Origin: Athripsodes cinereus | Taxonomy: Eukaryota > Arthropoda > Insecta > Trichoptera > Leptoceridae | Reading direction: 5' to 3' | DNA: 64,000 nucleotides | NCBI GenBank assembly: GCA_947579605.1 | Contig: OX388312.1 | Coordinates: forward strand, 28,109,313 to 28,173,312 | Shown here: positions 44,271 to 53,886 of the stretch, in pieces | Layout of the letters: every line of letters starts with the position of its first letter | How positions within the stretch are numbered: position 1 is the stretch's first letter | Made by a program: the position numbers and the translations under genes | The notes under the pieces: model-generated | The model's input: only the letters and a program-made list of their open reading frames with translations | The model's database searches: none | Told to the model about the DNA's origin: nothing

Positions 44271-44711
44271 TTAAGAGTTGCTTCCTTGCTGCTGCTTCGT
44301 GTGGAATAATATATTATAAGAACTTTTAAGGACATTAAGGAGTTTTCCCCAACTCGATTCACGATTCTCGGATAGAACGTCAATACATGTGTAGCATATC
44401 TCATTACACTTTGACTCGACTGGGTAATTTGGTGGTTTGTTGCCAACTCTTGCATATGTGTAATCAAATAAAACGTCAAGAATGTTATGAGTTTGGAATA
44501 TCAGGATATTTTTCCTGAACAGTTTTAATCCAGTTCTATATTCTGTTTTGCCCTTAAACGTTCGTCTCTGAAACACAAAATATTCTTCATTCATAGTGAT
44601 TATGCGGCTATCCAGTAAACTCTTCCAGTTTGGCTCAGGAACGGTGTATTTTGAAGCAGTGTAATCCAGGAGCAGGATATTGATTTTTATGTGAACGGGA
44701 CAATATGTAGT
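44271..44711 (-). CDS. Unrecognised 146-codon open frame; possible 3' exon or gene remnant
   Basis: A minus-strand frame is open from just after a TAA at 44712-44714 to the stop at 44271-44273. It reads YCPVHIKINILLLDYTASKY, then EPNWKSLLDSRIITMNEEYF, RRTFKGKTEYRTGLKLF, KCNEICYTCIDVL and a Gln-rich end. 146 codons without a stop is unusual in DNA this AT-rich, and the residue mix (Trp, Cys, charged residues, few homopolymers) looks protein-like. I recognise no family. If it starts at its first Met (44594) it is 107 aa. If it is a terminal exon, candidate acceptors lie near 44640-44655 and a possible AATAAA lies downstream. A decayed transposon ORF is the main alternative. Confidence 0.35.
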   Translation of the reverse strand, partial: TTYCPVHIKINILLLDYTASKYTVPEPNWKSLLDSRIITMNEEYFVFQRRTFKGKTEYRTGLKLFRKNILIFQTHNILDVLFDYTYARVGNKPPNYPVESKCNEICYTCIDVLSENRESSWGKLLNVLKSSYNILFHTKQQQGSNS

Positions 44712-44820
44712 TTATTTTTTGAATATCTTTCATTGACATTCTCGAATTTTAATCTTAGAGACATCAAATTAGTACCGTGTCATAAAACTTGAGTCATTTA
44801 TTTAACAACCTCAATTTGGT

Positions 44821-44940
44821 TATGAGGGATGCCTCCTATATTGAATGTCTTATTTTTTATAGGACAGAGATAAAGACTCATGTGTTAGTGACATGTAAAA
44901 TACAGATGGCTTCCCTTCTTGTGAAAGGTTAAGGCAGATA
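44821..44940 (+). repeat. Family C repeat, strongly diverged
   Basis: 'tgcctcctatattgaatgtc', 'catgtgttagtgacatgtaa' and 'ggcttcccttcttgtgaaag' keep family C order. Confidence 0.4.
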
Positions 44941-44952
44941 AATAGATACTTA

Positions 44953-45494
44953 GGGCCGATATTATAAACGAGGAACCCAATATTCGTAAGTATATCGACA
45001 CTTTACGAACGGATGGCGATCTGTTCGTACATTCTACTAGAGACTATGTTATAAAACAATTTTGACAATTCGTCAAAAAGAAATATTTTTGCCTACTGTA
45101 CCCATTGTTTTCAACCGGTGGTCACATAAGATCTTGCCTGTCCCTTTTATCTACCTGCTCCCCATTCATAAAAACTTCACCCAACAATCTCATAATTTAC
45201 ACAAAACAAATGAGTAAATGACAGCGATGCTATGAGAGTATATCCTAACAAAACACATGCGTAGGTCCATCTATTTTTATTTCTTTCTCTCTTTAGGCAA
45301 ATAGTGAGACAGCAATACTAGTCGTCAAATTACCAAAAACTAATCCCTGGTCGGTCGGCCAGTTAAAGCCGATGGTAACATTTTACTGAAATAATATTAA
45401 CGGATGTTTATAATAATGAAAACCGAGTAATTATATCAAATTAAGGACCAATTTTAAAATAACTTCAACTAACGGACTTTTATAATTTTGGCCC
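44953..45494. mobile_element. Harbinger-like MITE with TTA target duplication
   Basis: GGGCCGATATTATAAA at the left is mirrored by TTTATAATTTTGGCCC at the right, with TTA on each side (44950-44952, 45495-45497). A 3-bp TTA/TAA duplication and GGGCC-type ends are typical of PIF/Harbinger MITEs. Length 542 bp, no transposase. Confidence 0.65.
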
Positions 45495-45654
45495 TTAGTG
45501 CAACATATAAACGAAAATTCATCAACTAAATTAATGTTTCGATGCAATTTAGTTCTGTGAACCCCTAGAGATAATGCATAGTCGAATTTTATAATATATA
45601 ATATTGTTGAACTCAGTGGCACGTCTAAGGTTTTAACACTGGGCATACCACAAC

Positions 45655-45868
45655 TGCCATTATTTCTAAACCACGGTATATTTCACAAGTGGTGTAGCCA
45701 GCGAACTAACTTCATGTAGTTTACATGTAGATTACCCTCTTCGTGCCAATAAAAAATAAAACAGGATGGCATGCCAACACCGCTGAATTGTCTATATTAA
45801 TTATTGTCTTATACGTGAGGTGTACGAACACCTAGCTTTTACATGATCCTCGGAAACTTACGGTTTAG
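45655..45868 (-). repeat. Family C repeat, diverged near-full length
   Basis: 'ccacggtatatttcacaagt', 'ggtgtagccagcgaactaac', 'cgctgaattgtc', 'gtacgaacacctagctttta', 'ctcggaaacttacgg'. Confidence 0.65.
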
Positions 45869-45959
45869 AGTTATGAGTATTTTCGCCGTCAAATAAAAAA
45901 TAATGTAGTTACATAACAATTTTCAATTCTTCACATAAATATTTTGAGTTGTTTAGATA

Positions 45960-46612
45960 TAGGTAGGTAGTTTGTTCACGAGAGATGGGAAGTGTGAAAG
46001 CGATATTGAAAGGAGAAAAGTTGCTGGCAATAAGGTAAATGGTGCAATCCGACCAATAATTGCAAATAGAAACATATCCACCACAGCTAAAAGGTTGGTG
46101 CACTCTGCTATCTTAGTGCCAACACTTATGTATGCAAGTGAGACGTGGACATGGTTAAAAAAGGATGAAAGTGGCATAAATGCAGTGGAAATGAGATCGT
46201 TGAGAAGGATGTGTGGTAAAAGTCTGAGAGATCGTGTGCGTAACAGTGATATACGAAAGGAATGTGGAATGAAAGTTGGTGTAATAACAAGGATGAATGT
46301 AAATAAGTTAAGATGGTTTGGGCACGTGGAAAGAATGAATGAGGACAGAATGACTAAGAAGATATATTTGGCTGAGAGGAATGGTGCTCGGAGACGTGGA
46401 CGTCCGAGGATTAAATGGCAAGATCATTTAAATCAAATCCTACAGGACGGTCACGTGTTGAGCACGTTGAACAGGAGAGCATGCATGAGGAATTGTATGA
46501 CAGTGACGGAAGCGAAAGATGTATGCAAGGATAGAAGGAAGTGGCGCTCGATCCTTTCTGCCTACCCCGCGAGGGAAGCGGCGTGATGGTATGTATGTAT
46601 GTATGTATGTAG
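45960..46612 (+). mobile_element. RTE-like LINE, 5'-truncated copy with intact C-terminal frame (family 'KKIYLAERNG')
   Basis: A 204-codon open frame (45972-46586) encodes FTRDGKCESDIERRKVAGNK, LVPTLMYASETWTW, MRSLRRMCGKSLRDRVRNSD, RWFGHVERMNEDRMTKKIYL, GRPRIKWQDHLNQIL and RACMRNCMTVTEAKDVCKDR, then a stop. This is the segment after the reverse-transcriptase catalytic core; the YxDD box is missing because the copy starts too late. The 3' end GCGGCGTGATGGTATGTATG continues as a (GTAT)n tail, typical of RTE-like elements. An uninterrupted frame suggests a fairly young insertion. Confidence 0.8.
46589..46612. repeat. (GTAT)n tail of the LINE
   Basis: Five to six GTAT units directly after the LINE 3' end, continuing into 'gtagata'. 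Confidence 0.8.
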
Positions 46613-46801
46613 ATATTGAACGGAAAAAACAACGTATGTCTTGAACAGTACGATCATAATATAGTGTATTTCACTTGATGTTGTATTTTTAAAGCATAAT
46701 ATTAAAAAAAATAACCAAATCACAAAAATGGCAATGTCTCCTATAGCAGACATTTCTACTTGTTGAGTTACGGAAGGACAGTCGAAATAATCGTTAGAAA
46801 A

Positions 46802-47507
46802 CAGTTGATTCCGCTTAATTGGGACACCGCTTATTTGGGACAAATCTCAAAGAACAGAAACCAAACCAAGACACCAATAGTAAATTTATATGTTTAATTG
46901 GGACAATATTCCGCTTAATGGGACAGTAAATTTGAGATCACAGCACATATTATGTTATTCATTATATTCTCAAGAAAAAAATATGTACCTACAAAGAATT
47001 CTCATTTTTGCATTGCATTAAATTGTATGTAGGTAGGCACCTACCCATTTATTATTTGAATTAGAAATTTTTCTTTTCTTAAAAGTTTATATTACATATT
47101 TGTTATTTACAGAAAAATTGAGACTTTTACATCTTAAATTCAGCGATGAGGTTTGCCACCCATCCTGAATCTCTTGATCTTATATTGGCACGCAGAGGAC
47201 GGTTTGCATGTTTCTTACATGCAGCTGATCTGCTGGCTACCCCACTTGTGGGATGTGCCGTGATGGTATAATAAATAATAATAATAAATATTATTTACAG
47301 TTTCCAAGAGTTTATAAAATAGAATTTTTGAAAAAAAAATATATGCATTGTTTAATTTTATATGTGTATTACTGGTTTATGGCCTTAGTTGCCAAAACCA
47401 AAAAAAAATTAATTGAAAAAAATGTGAAATTCGCTTAATTGGGACAGCCGCTTAATTGGGACAAAATGCCCAAGTCCCGATGTGTCCCAATTAAGCGGAA
47501 TCGACTG
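46802..47507. mobile_element. pogo/Tigger-like MITE
   Basis: The left end CAGTTGATTCCGCTTAATTG and the right end (reverse complement CAGTCGATTCCGCTTAATTG) match over about 27 bp, and 'ccgcttaattgggaca'-type units recur several times near both ends. TA follows on the right. The end sequence is like those of pogo/Tigger elements. It has no transposase and contains a family C SINE (47111-47290). Confidence 0.65.
47111..47290 (+). repeat. Family C SINE-like repeat nested in a pogo-like MITE
   Basis: 'acatcttaaattcagcgatg', 'aggtttgccacccatcctga', 'gcagctgatctgctggctac', GATGTGCCGTGATGGTATAA and an AATAAT-type tail. The head is missing. Confidence 0.8.
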
Positions 47508-47876
47508 TATTACGAATTGCCGGAAATATAAAAACAAATTACGTCCAATTTATTATTTTTTGATTATTCCCAATTTTGAAAAGCTGCTTTCATGGAAGAC
47601 ATGCCACTGTTCTGTTTGAACTTTACTGTTGTTGAAACGCTAAGCAGCGGAAACTTGTTGTAGGGATTACATTAATTAATTCCTTTTGACTTGCTTGATG
47701 CATATTCAGTTGACTGGAAGGAGAAGTTGTCTTTATAGTTTTAGAAACTGAAGGCTTAAGCTCACTGATGTCTTCTTGCAATATACCTACTTCCCATCAT
47801 TATAAACACCAATACTAAGTACCTACTTAAGTTATTATCAACACATACATCAATAATTACAGATGGTTTTAAGTTG

Positions 47877-47966
47877 ATATTTTCGACCGACGGATCTTGG
47901 TGGAAGTTCATGTTAAATTAATTATAAATAAAACACTTCTTTAGTGTTTTATTTATAATTAATTTA
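47877..47966. repeat. Family D fragment with a perfect 23-bp hairpin
   Basis: 'gatattttcgaccgacggat', CTTGGTGGAAGTTCATGTTA lead into AAATTAATTATAAATAAAACACT (47915-47937) and its exact inverse (47943-47965) around a 5-nt loop. The same leader and arm sequence occur at 60853-60920. Confidence 0.6.
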
Positions 47967-48238
47967 CGTTGAAAGGATGACGAAGAGAATGTATTTTTTC
48001 TAAAAAAGGGGGTGTGAGGAAGCGCGGACGTCCACGATCCACGTGGCTTGATCACGTGGATCAAATTCTTAAGGACGGCCGCGTGTTGAGTAAGAGAAAT
48101 CGGCGTGCATTTATGAGAAACTGGATGAATGTAAAGGAAGCGAAAGAAGTATGTAAGGATAGATCTATTTTTGTCGTTCCGTACTCTCTGCGTACCCCAC
48201 CTGGGACACGTCGTGAGGGTATAGTATAGTACAGTATT
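47967..48238 (+). mobile_element. RTE-like LINE 3' end (second subfamily)
   Basis: A frame (48014-48229) encodes KRGRPRSTWLDHVDQILKDG, RNRRAFMRNWMNVKEAKEVC and 'RTPPGTRREG', paralogous to the C-terminus of 45960-46612. The 3' end GTCGTGAGGGTATAGTATAG has a TATAG tail. Confidence 0.7.
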
Positions 48239-48242
48239 TATA

Positions 48243-48736
48243 TAGTGTTGTGGAATTCTCAAGTAAATTTCTCGAAGAAGAGAATTTTCGGAGATTTTTT
48301 TTTATTTAACAGTATAATAATAATTAATACTTTATTCAATCAATCAATAACAATGTACAAATATTGAGACAATTTATCACCAATATGGCTACAATTAATT
48401 ATGGAAACTAAAAATGTTAGGTACCTACAAAGAAAAAAGTGCTAATAACTGATGAAAAATCTTGATCTTGACACCCCGCATGCCCATATTTAAGTTAAAA
48501 AAAATTGCAGGTACGTACATGTAAAAAAGTGTTAATAACCTCTGATTTGGGCCTTAATCAGCCCCACAATTTTTTGGATCTATCATGTTGGCTGCGAAAT
48601 GTACTGTGCGAAAGGTCATAATACCACTAAGAAAATTTATGGAGAGAAATTTCTCTTCCATCAGAGGAGAAATTCTCGGAGAAATTTCTCGTTCTCGAGA
48701 AATTTCTTTGGAGAATTTTCTCTTCTCACATCACTA
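48243..48736. mobile_element. Possible hAT-like MITE rich in GAGAAATTTCTC palindromes
   Basis: The left end TAGTGTTGTGGAATTCTC is partly mirrored at the right (reverse complement TAGTGATGTGAGAAGAG). GAGAAATTTCTC-type palindromes cluster near both ends (48258-48295 and 48640-48730). No target duplication is evident, so the boundaries are tentative. Confidence 0.4.
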
Positions 48737-49100
48737 AGTATATTGATTAACTGATCCCAAACCTGCTTGTGAGAATTAAGAAGCCTTATTTTTAAATTTT
48801 TTACCACTTGAACGAACGTGCATCGGTTGAAAAATGTTTCAATAATTCTCGTACCTATTCGAAAATATCCAATTTCAAAATGTGACCACATCCAGTTTAA
48901 AAATATTCGTATGTACATAAAATAAACCACAAATTCCGTATTCGAATCTATGTATATCCATTTGTTAACATGTAGGTATGTATATGTTTGTTTATATAAC
49001 CTTTTATCAGGCAAGCAATAGAAAAGATAACTATTTCTATGAGCACTTGGATTATTTGTGCGTTTTCTGTAAAATTAATTTGGGTCTTGCCAGCTTGACC
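48737..49100. other. Unassigned AT-rich stretch
   Basis: A 117-codon minus-strand frame (48661-49014) partly overlaps the palindrome cluster and shows no motif. Not called. Confidence 0.35.
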
Positions 49101-49109
49101 AGATTAGGT

Positions 49110-49395
49110 AGTTTCCTACTTTTTTGGTAGTATTCGAGGCATTGGCAACAGTGTTTGTAGTTTTAAATTCTTTGGTCGGTAATCGGTAGATAATGTATCG
49201 GGCACAGCACCTGAAGAAAACCGAGGAGATTTTGAAATAAACAATAGTCGGTACAAATATCCGTTATGTTTGCAGAAAAAGGTAGGTACTCTGAGAAAAT
49301 ATTCTTTAAGAAAACCGAGAAGTTTTTGAAATATTTCAAATATCTTTACCGTTATGAAGAATTTAGTAGTTTTTAACCTCCACAAGCAATTGTGT
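49110..49395 (-). repeat. Fragment related to the interior of the hAT element at 57598-57949
   Basis: 'aatagtcggtacaaatatcc', 'aaaatattctttaagaaaac' and 'cgagaagtttttgaaa' are the reverse complement of interior blocks at 57778-57850. Its own ends are not visible. Confidence 0.5.
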
Positions 49396-49433
49396 TGTAA
49401 AATAAAATCTGGTCACACTGAGTCTTGCGTGCA

Positions 49434-49482
49434 TGCGGCTGTTCTGCTGGTTGTCATGATGGTATACCTACTAGTAGTTTTC
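49434..49482 (+). repeat. Family C fragment (3' end)
   Basis: 'gcatgcggctgttctgctgg', GTCATGATGGTATACC and a TAG-type run. Confidence 0.5.
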
Positions 49483-49690
49483 TGAAAAAAGTCGAGTCTA
49501 TTGCTAGTGTTTAATAATATTAGGAGTTGCTACGATGAATTTTGTTGGTATTGAATTTTTAAATGCATTCTTTGAGTAGAGTGCATTTTCTATATCTAGG
49601 CATGTATCTATACACTATCAGGTTAAAAGGCACAATAAAACGAATTGGATCGGTGTACATGTAATGGATCGGACGCCGAGAATATATTTG

Positions 49691-50293
49691 TATCGGGTGT
49701 CTCAGTAAGAGTGCACATTTTTAATTTTAGTGTAATATTTTTCGTGCAAGTGGCAACACTGAAATTTGGCAGCTGCCACCTATGTTTATTCCGATTATTA
49801 AAAATGGTGCGCTTAGCGAAAGAATAACTCGTTATAAATGTGAAAACTTATTATTACAAAAATGGGGAAAGTTACGCTGAGTACGCTCGCAAACTTCACG
49901 AAAATTTAACACCAAATAAAATTGACTCGCGAAATTTTGATGTCAACTGCCCACCAAGATAATGCGATTTAACGCCGTGCGATTTTTTTTTCTTTGGGGT
50001 TTTGTGAAACTTCAGGGTTAAGCGAATAAACCAGAAGCAATTCCTGAGCTCGAATCCGAGATCCAACGCGTCATCTGTGAGATAACAGCCACAATTCTGT
50101 GTAAAAGTCAAGGAAAATTTCATGAAAAGAGTAATGGCCTGTTATCAGAGCCGTGGGGTCATTTGCCGGATATTTGATTCCATACTTAATCGGAACATGT
50201 CTTCTTTACTACCAATAAAAATATCACAACGCTCTCAAAAATACATGTTTTTATTTGAAAATGAGCAGTGCACTCTTATTGAGGCATCCTATA
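49691..50293 (+). mobile_element. Internally deleted mariner-like element with ~26-bp inverted repeats
   Basis: The left end TATCGGGTGTCTCAGTAAGA (to 49716) and the right end (50268-50293, reverse complement TATAGGATGCCTCAATAAGA) match at 22 of 26 positions, with TA at each edge. The interior (~600 bp) holds the start of a transposase (MVRLAKE..., 'YKNGESYAEYARKLHENL', a DUF4817-type helix-turn-helix) joined to its end ('CDLTPCDFFF', 'ENFMKRVMACYQSRG'). The central part is deleted. Confidence 0.8.
49804..50190 (+). pseudogene. Mariner-like transposase pseudogene (central deletion, frameshifts, stops)
   Basis: The start at 49804 (ATGGTGCGCTTAGCG) encodes MVRLAKE then an immediate stop in place of a Gln codon. 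The continuing frame shows the N-terminal DNA-binding helix-turn-helix. From about 49940 the frame resumes near the catalytic C-terminus: 'DLTPCDFFF' fits the 'DL.P.D(F/Y)FLWG' motif around the last catalytic acid of DDE/DDD transposases, and 'ENFMKRVMAC' fits the C-terminal helix. About two-thirds of a normal ~340-residue transposase is missing. Confidence 0.7.
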
Positions 50294-50522
50294 CTTGTAA
50301 TAGAGGAGAGACGAAACAGTGTGAATAAAAAAACGTATCAAACTATGTATGAGCAAGTGGAAACCTACAGGTGATATAAGTATTTCATTAATTGATAATT
50401 GAGTTAGGTTGCAGAATTAAGGAAGACTTAGTTATTCTAGTCTATTTTTTACAAGGATATTCACTCGCTTACGAATTATTTAGTGGATCAAGAAACTTCC
50501 AATATTAGGGATTTTTTTCTTT

Positions 50523-50693
50523 ATTGACAATTCACACAATCGAGTTAGTCTTATTCTAAGATATTATTATGTAACAATCAGATTCAGAACAATTTAAATA
50601 AAATCATTCTTCACTTTGCCCTGGCTGGGAATTGAACCCGGGACCTAAGGACTCAAAAGCAAGATGGTTTTTGCGCACCACGACGGTCGTTGA
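50523..50693 (-). mobile_element. Family B tRNA-derived SINE with internal deletion
   Basis: Minus strand: 'gtggtgcgcaaaaaccatct' region, box B-like GGTTCAATTCC, 'agggcaaagtgaagaatgat' and end 'tgtgtgaattgtc'. The body is about 60 nt shorter than at 11731-11964. Confidence 0.7.
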
Positions 50694-50737
50694 TTATTTA
50701 TATCATAGAAAATATGTAAGAATCTATTTTACCAAAC

Positions 50738-50865
50738 CAATACGGCTTTTGCTTCAAATGGGGTAGCTAACAAAAAAATTGATTATATATAATTAACTTA
50801 TTGGTCATCCTCTTCGTACCATAAAAATTAATATATTCGGGATGGGTGGGATTCAATGCAAGCGC
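50738..50865 (-). repeat. Family C repeat, diverged 3' two-thirds
   Basis: 'aatacggcttttgcttcaaa', 'tggggtagctaaca', 'ggtcatcctcttcgtaccat', 'atattcgggatgggtggga'. Confidence 0.5.
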
Positions 50866-52002
50866 TGCCATGGCTTCTTAGTGAAATATGCGCCAATTTT
50901 TCAATTTGACAATGCTCAGTTCAGTTAACACTAGGACTAGATCATTATCCTTTTGATTTTTTCGTCGCCCGGTTAAAATCTTACCTAGTTTAAAATATGT
51001 CTAAAATGACCCAATTACGTTAAATTTCACACCTGATTCGATCCGCTAATACCCCATTTCTTAAAATATATCGAATATTTAAATTAAGAATGTGTTCTAT
51101 TTTTGAAAAATAAAATGTCGTGAAGGCATTTTAAACCAATCATGATAGTTTGAAAAATTCTTTATCTTTTCATGTTGTGATATTTTCTGTTTTATATTAT
51201 TATATAATAGTAAATAGGTAGATGCAAACTAATACAAACGAACTTTGAATCCGACGAGGCGAACAAAAGGAATTTCTGGAAAGAAAAAAAAGGAAAGAAA
51301 ACGACAGACATGCTTTCAGAGTTTCTCGCTATCGAATACTTGGTACAAAAAGTATAGATTTTTGCTATCATAATGTATTTTAACCGGGTAAATCGAATCG
51401 GCTATCCGCACAACAGTCGCGGTTAACTGGATTGTTTTTTTTAACATGAAATGCTTCTGGAGTTTTGTCAAGCGTAATATGTACAATTTTTTTTTATCTG
51501 TAATGTAACCGATTTAAAATAGGTTCACTTCAAAAGTGAAACATTCTAAAAAAAATATGTAAATTAATTTATTTAATGTTGTACACCTCAGTTACATTTA
51601 CACAAACAAAATTATCAAGCATAAAATCTCATAATACTATTTTAAATCTAGCTTAGTAGTTGCAATGAATCGGTTATTATAATGAAAAAAATCTTTGATT
51701 TTTTTTACTTTTCATTGTAGGTACCTACATGATGAAGTACTGAAAAATATGAACACACATAATATAGATATTTTCCTCTCGTTTTTATTAGGTCGAAGAT
51801 CCATTGAGCCATGGTACTTCCTCTAGACTAGAGATTCCTGTTCATTTCAGCATCCAGGAATGTTCCAGATTAAATCTTTCTAAATACATGTTTAGGTACT
51901 ACTTGTTCTCGTTAGCTTCTTTTAGACTGAAACTGGATGAAATTCAAAAAAAGAATATGCTTTATTCAATTTAAAATGTCAAACGTAGTTATTAAAGTAC
52001 AC
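50866..52002. other. Unassigned AT-rich stretch
   Basis: No gene or repeat recognised over about 1.1 kb. Confidence 0.4.
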
Positions 52003-52043
52003 TGAAACCAGCTTAAATCGATTCGTAAGCATCGGGATACCTT
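52003..52043. repeat. Fragment of the inverted-arm element at 62385-62535
   Basis: 'ccagcttaaatcgattcgta' and 'agcatcgggatacctt' match one arm of that element; the partner arm is missing. Confidence 0.45.
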
Positions 52044-52920
52044 TGTGCAGATGAGGTATCGGTTGAGTAATATTTTAAATCTAAATACAAAAATATTTTT
52101 TGTTAGTCGGTTCGGTTATCCGGTTAGCCAGCTACTTCGGTTAAATTTAGACCGGTTAATCTTTTAACCCTGCCACAAGACTTCACACTAAAGTAAGTAA
52201 TATTACAGAAAGTAAGTAAGTAATACTAGCGCAACTTCTATTGTTGCGCTCTTTTGTGACTTTGTAACGAATAATAATTTCATTTTCCTTCTATTATAGT
52301 TCCTTTTCAATAGTAGCAGCACCTCTTTCATTACTGGGTTCAATTGGGTATTGCTTTCTGAAAGAATCATACATCGAATTTATTATATTATGTATAACTT
52401 TTTTTTTTTGAAATCTGGATATTCAAATTCGTAGGTCAATAATTCTAATAAAATTAGTTCAGTAGAATTACAAACGAAATATTATTTCTCTCTCTCTCTC
52501 TCACTCTGTGGGAGTACAAAGAGCGTATTTGTGCAATTGAGTCACCTCTTTTCACGACATTCCTAGCAATCTCTCTAATGTCGTTGCCATAGGAACGGCG
52601 TACTGTGAAAGCGGCGTACTACATCCTGGCTGTCGGAACCCTTGTGGACAAGAAACCATTGCTTTTATTAGTTATTATTACTACATTATTTTTTACATTT
52701 CATCCTGCGCAGATATCATAACAACTTTTGGTGAAGATGATTTTTGCAGGAAATAAAACTGAATAAAATAAAAAAAAATCACAACAGAAGGAATAAAAAT
52801 AAAAACAAATCATCAAAAAGAGACCACAGAGTCAAAGGAGATTCTCTCTATTCTAATGGTGAAGTCGTTCTATGTGATGTTGAAAATATTGACATGAACA
52901 TTTGCCTCATTGTATATATT
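52044..52920. other. Unassigned AT-rich stretch with a (TC)n run
   Basis: A (TC)n microsatellite lies at about 52488-52503. No gene recognised. Confidence 0.4.
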
Positions 52921-53175
52921 ATAATGAGTTACAATCCATTGCATTGGTCTGCAACGAGTTTGGTTTTTCTTCTCCATTCGTCTCTATTTTCAGCCAGTCT
53001 TTTCAGCTCTGCGTATGAGCCACAGTTCATGTCCCTCTTCAGTTGGTCCATATACGCATCTCTTGGTCGGCCTCTGCCATTTGTCCCCTCGGTCTTACCC
53101 TCCACGATGGCGATGAGTAGTCCTGGGTGCCTGATATTGTGGCCAATCCAGTTAGCTCGTTGTTGGCTGATTCCC
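52921..53175 (-). mobile_element. RTE-like LINE 3' end (family 'GRPRDVYMDQLK')
   Basis: The minus strand encodes HNIRHPGLLIAI, GRGRPRDAYMDQLKRDMNCG, YAELKRLAENRDEWRRKTKL in one frame and ends ATGAGTTACAATCCATTGC. Upstream of QQRANWIG the sequence leaves the family at about 53172, the 5' truncation point. Confidence 0.75.
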
Positions 53176-53635
53176 ATGATTGCCTCATTAAATAGTTTTA
53201 TAGTCTTGTCGACAGGAGAATTTGGCAAAACGTTGGTTCTGTTATTGGTGGATATTGAATCATATGCTAGCAAGGACAATTGTATGACATTGGGATGTAA
53301 GTAGACACTCAACAGCTCTCCCAATATTATTTGATTTCTTATAAAACCACTTATGTATAAGTTGCCTCGCACAAACCACATCTCATATAAATGGACTCGA
53401 AATATTTATCATACTTACTACCCTTTATTACAAATTTCCGTAAAATTCTTCCTACTTAGATTTCTTCTGGAATACTTTTATTATTTTTCCTTATTTTCTC
53501 TTCGTCTTCGTACTTTATTCCATCGCATCAAAGGAAATGAAACAAATCAGGAAATAAATCTATTACCTAGCCAGTTCTATATGGTACTTGTAATCAACCA
53601 GCATCTGTAAATTACTTATTCGTGAAAATAAATGT
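53176..53635. other. Unassigned AT-rich stretch
   Basis: No gene or repeat recognised. Confidence 0.4.
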
Positions 53636-53886
53636 ATTGCGATGTCTCCGGTTAAGAGTAGAACTCCCACTTTTTTTTGTAAGTTTTGAAGTGTCCTTAA
53701 AAAGCAGGTAAATATTATATTGTTTACTATCTCGTATAAGATATTTATCATCTTCAATTTAGCGATAAAATATGCCACCCATCCTGAAAGTCTTACTTTT
53801 ATTGGAACACAAAGGACGATTAGCATCTTTTTACACAAAGTTGGTCTTCTGGTTATACCACTTTTGAGAAATGTTGTAACGGTTTG
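53636..53886 (+). repeat. Family C repeat, diverged full length
   Basis: 'tccggttaagagtagaactc', 'ccacttttttttgtaagttt', 'aaaatatgccacccatcctg', 'cttctggttataccac' keep the full family C order. Confidence 0.65.

Noticed and set aside
48661..49014. 117-codon minus-strand frame
   Set aside because: Overlaps the GAGAAATTTCTC palindrome cluster, and no domain is recognised.
52488..52503. (TC)n run as a promoter element
   Set aside because: A simple microsatellite with no associated transcript signal.
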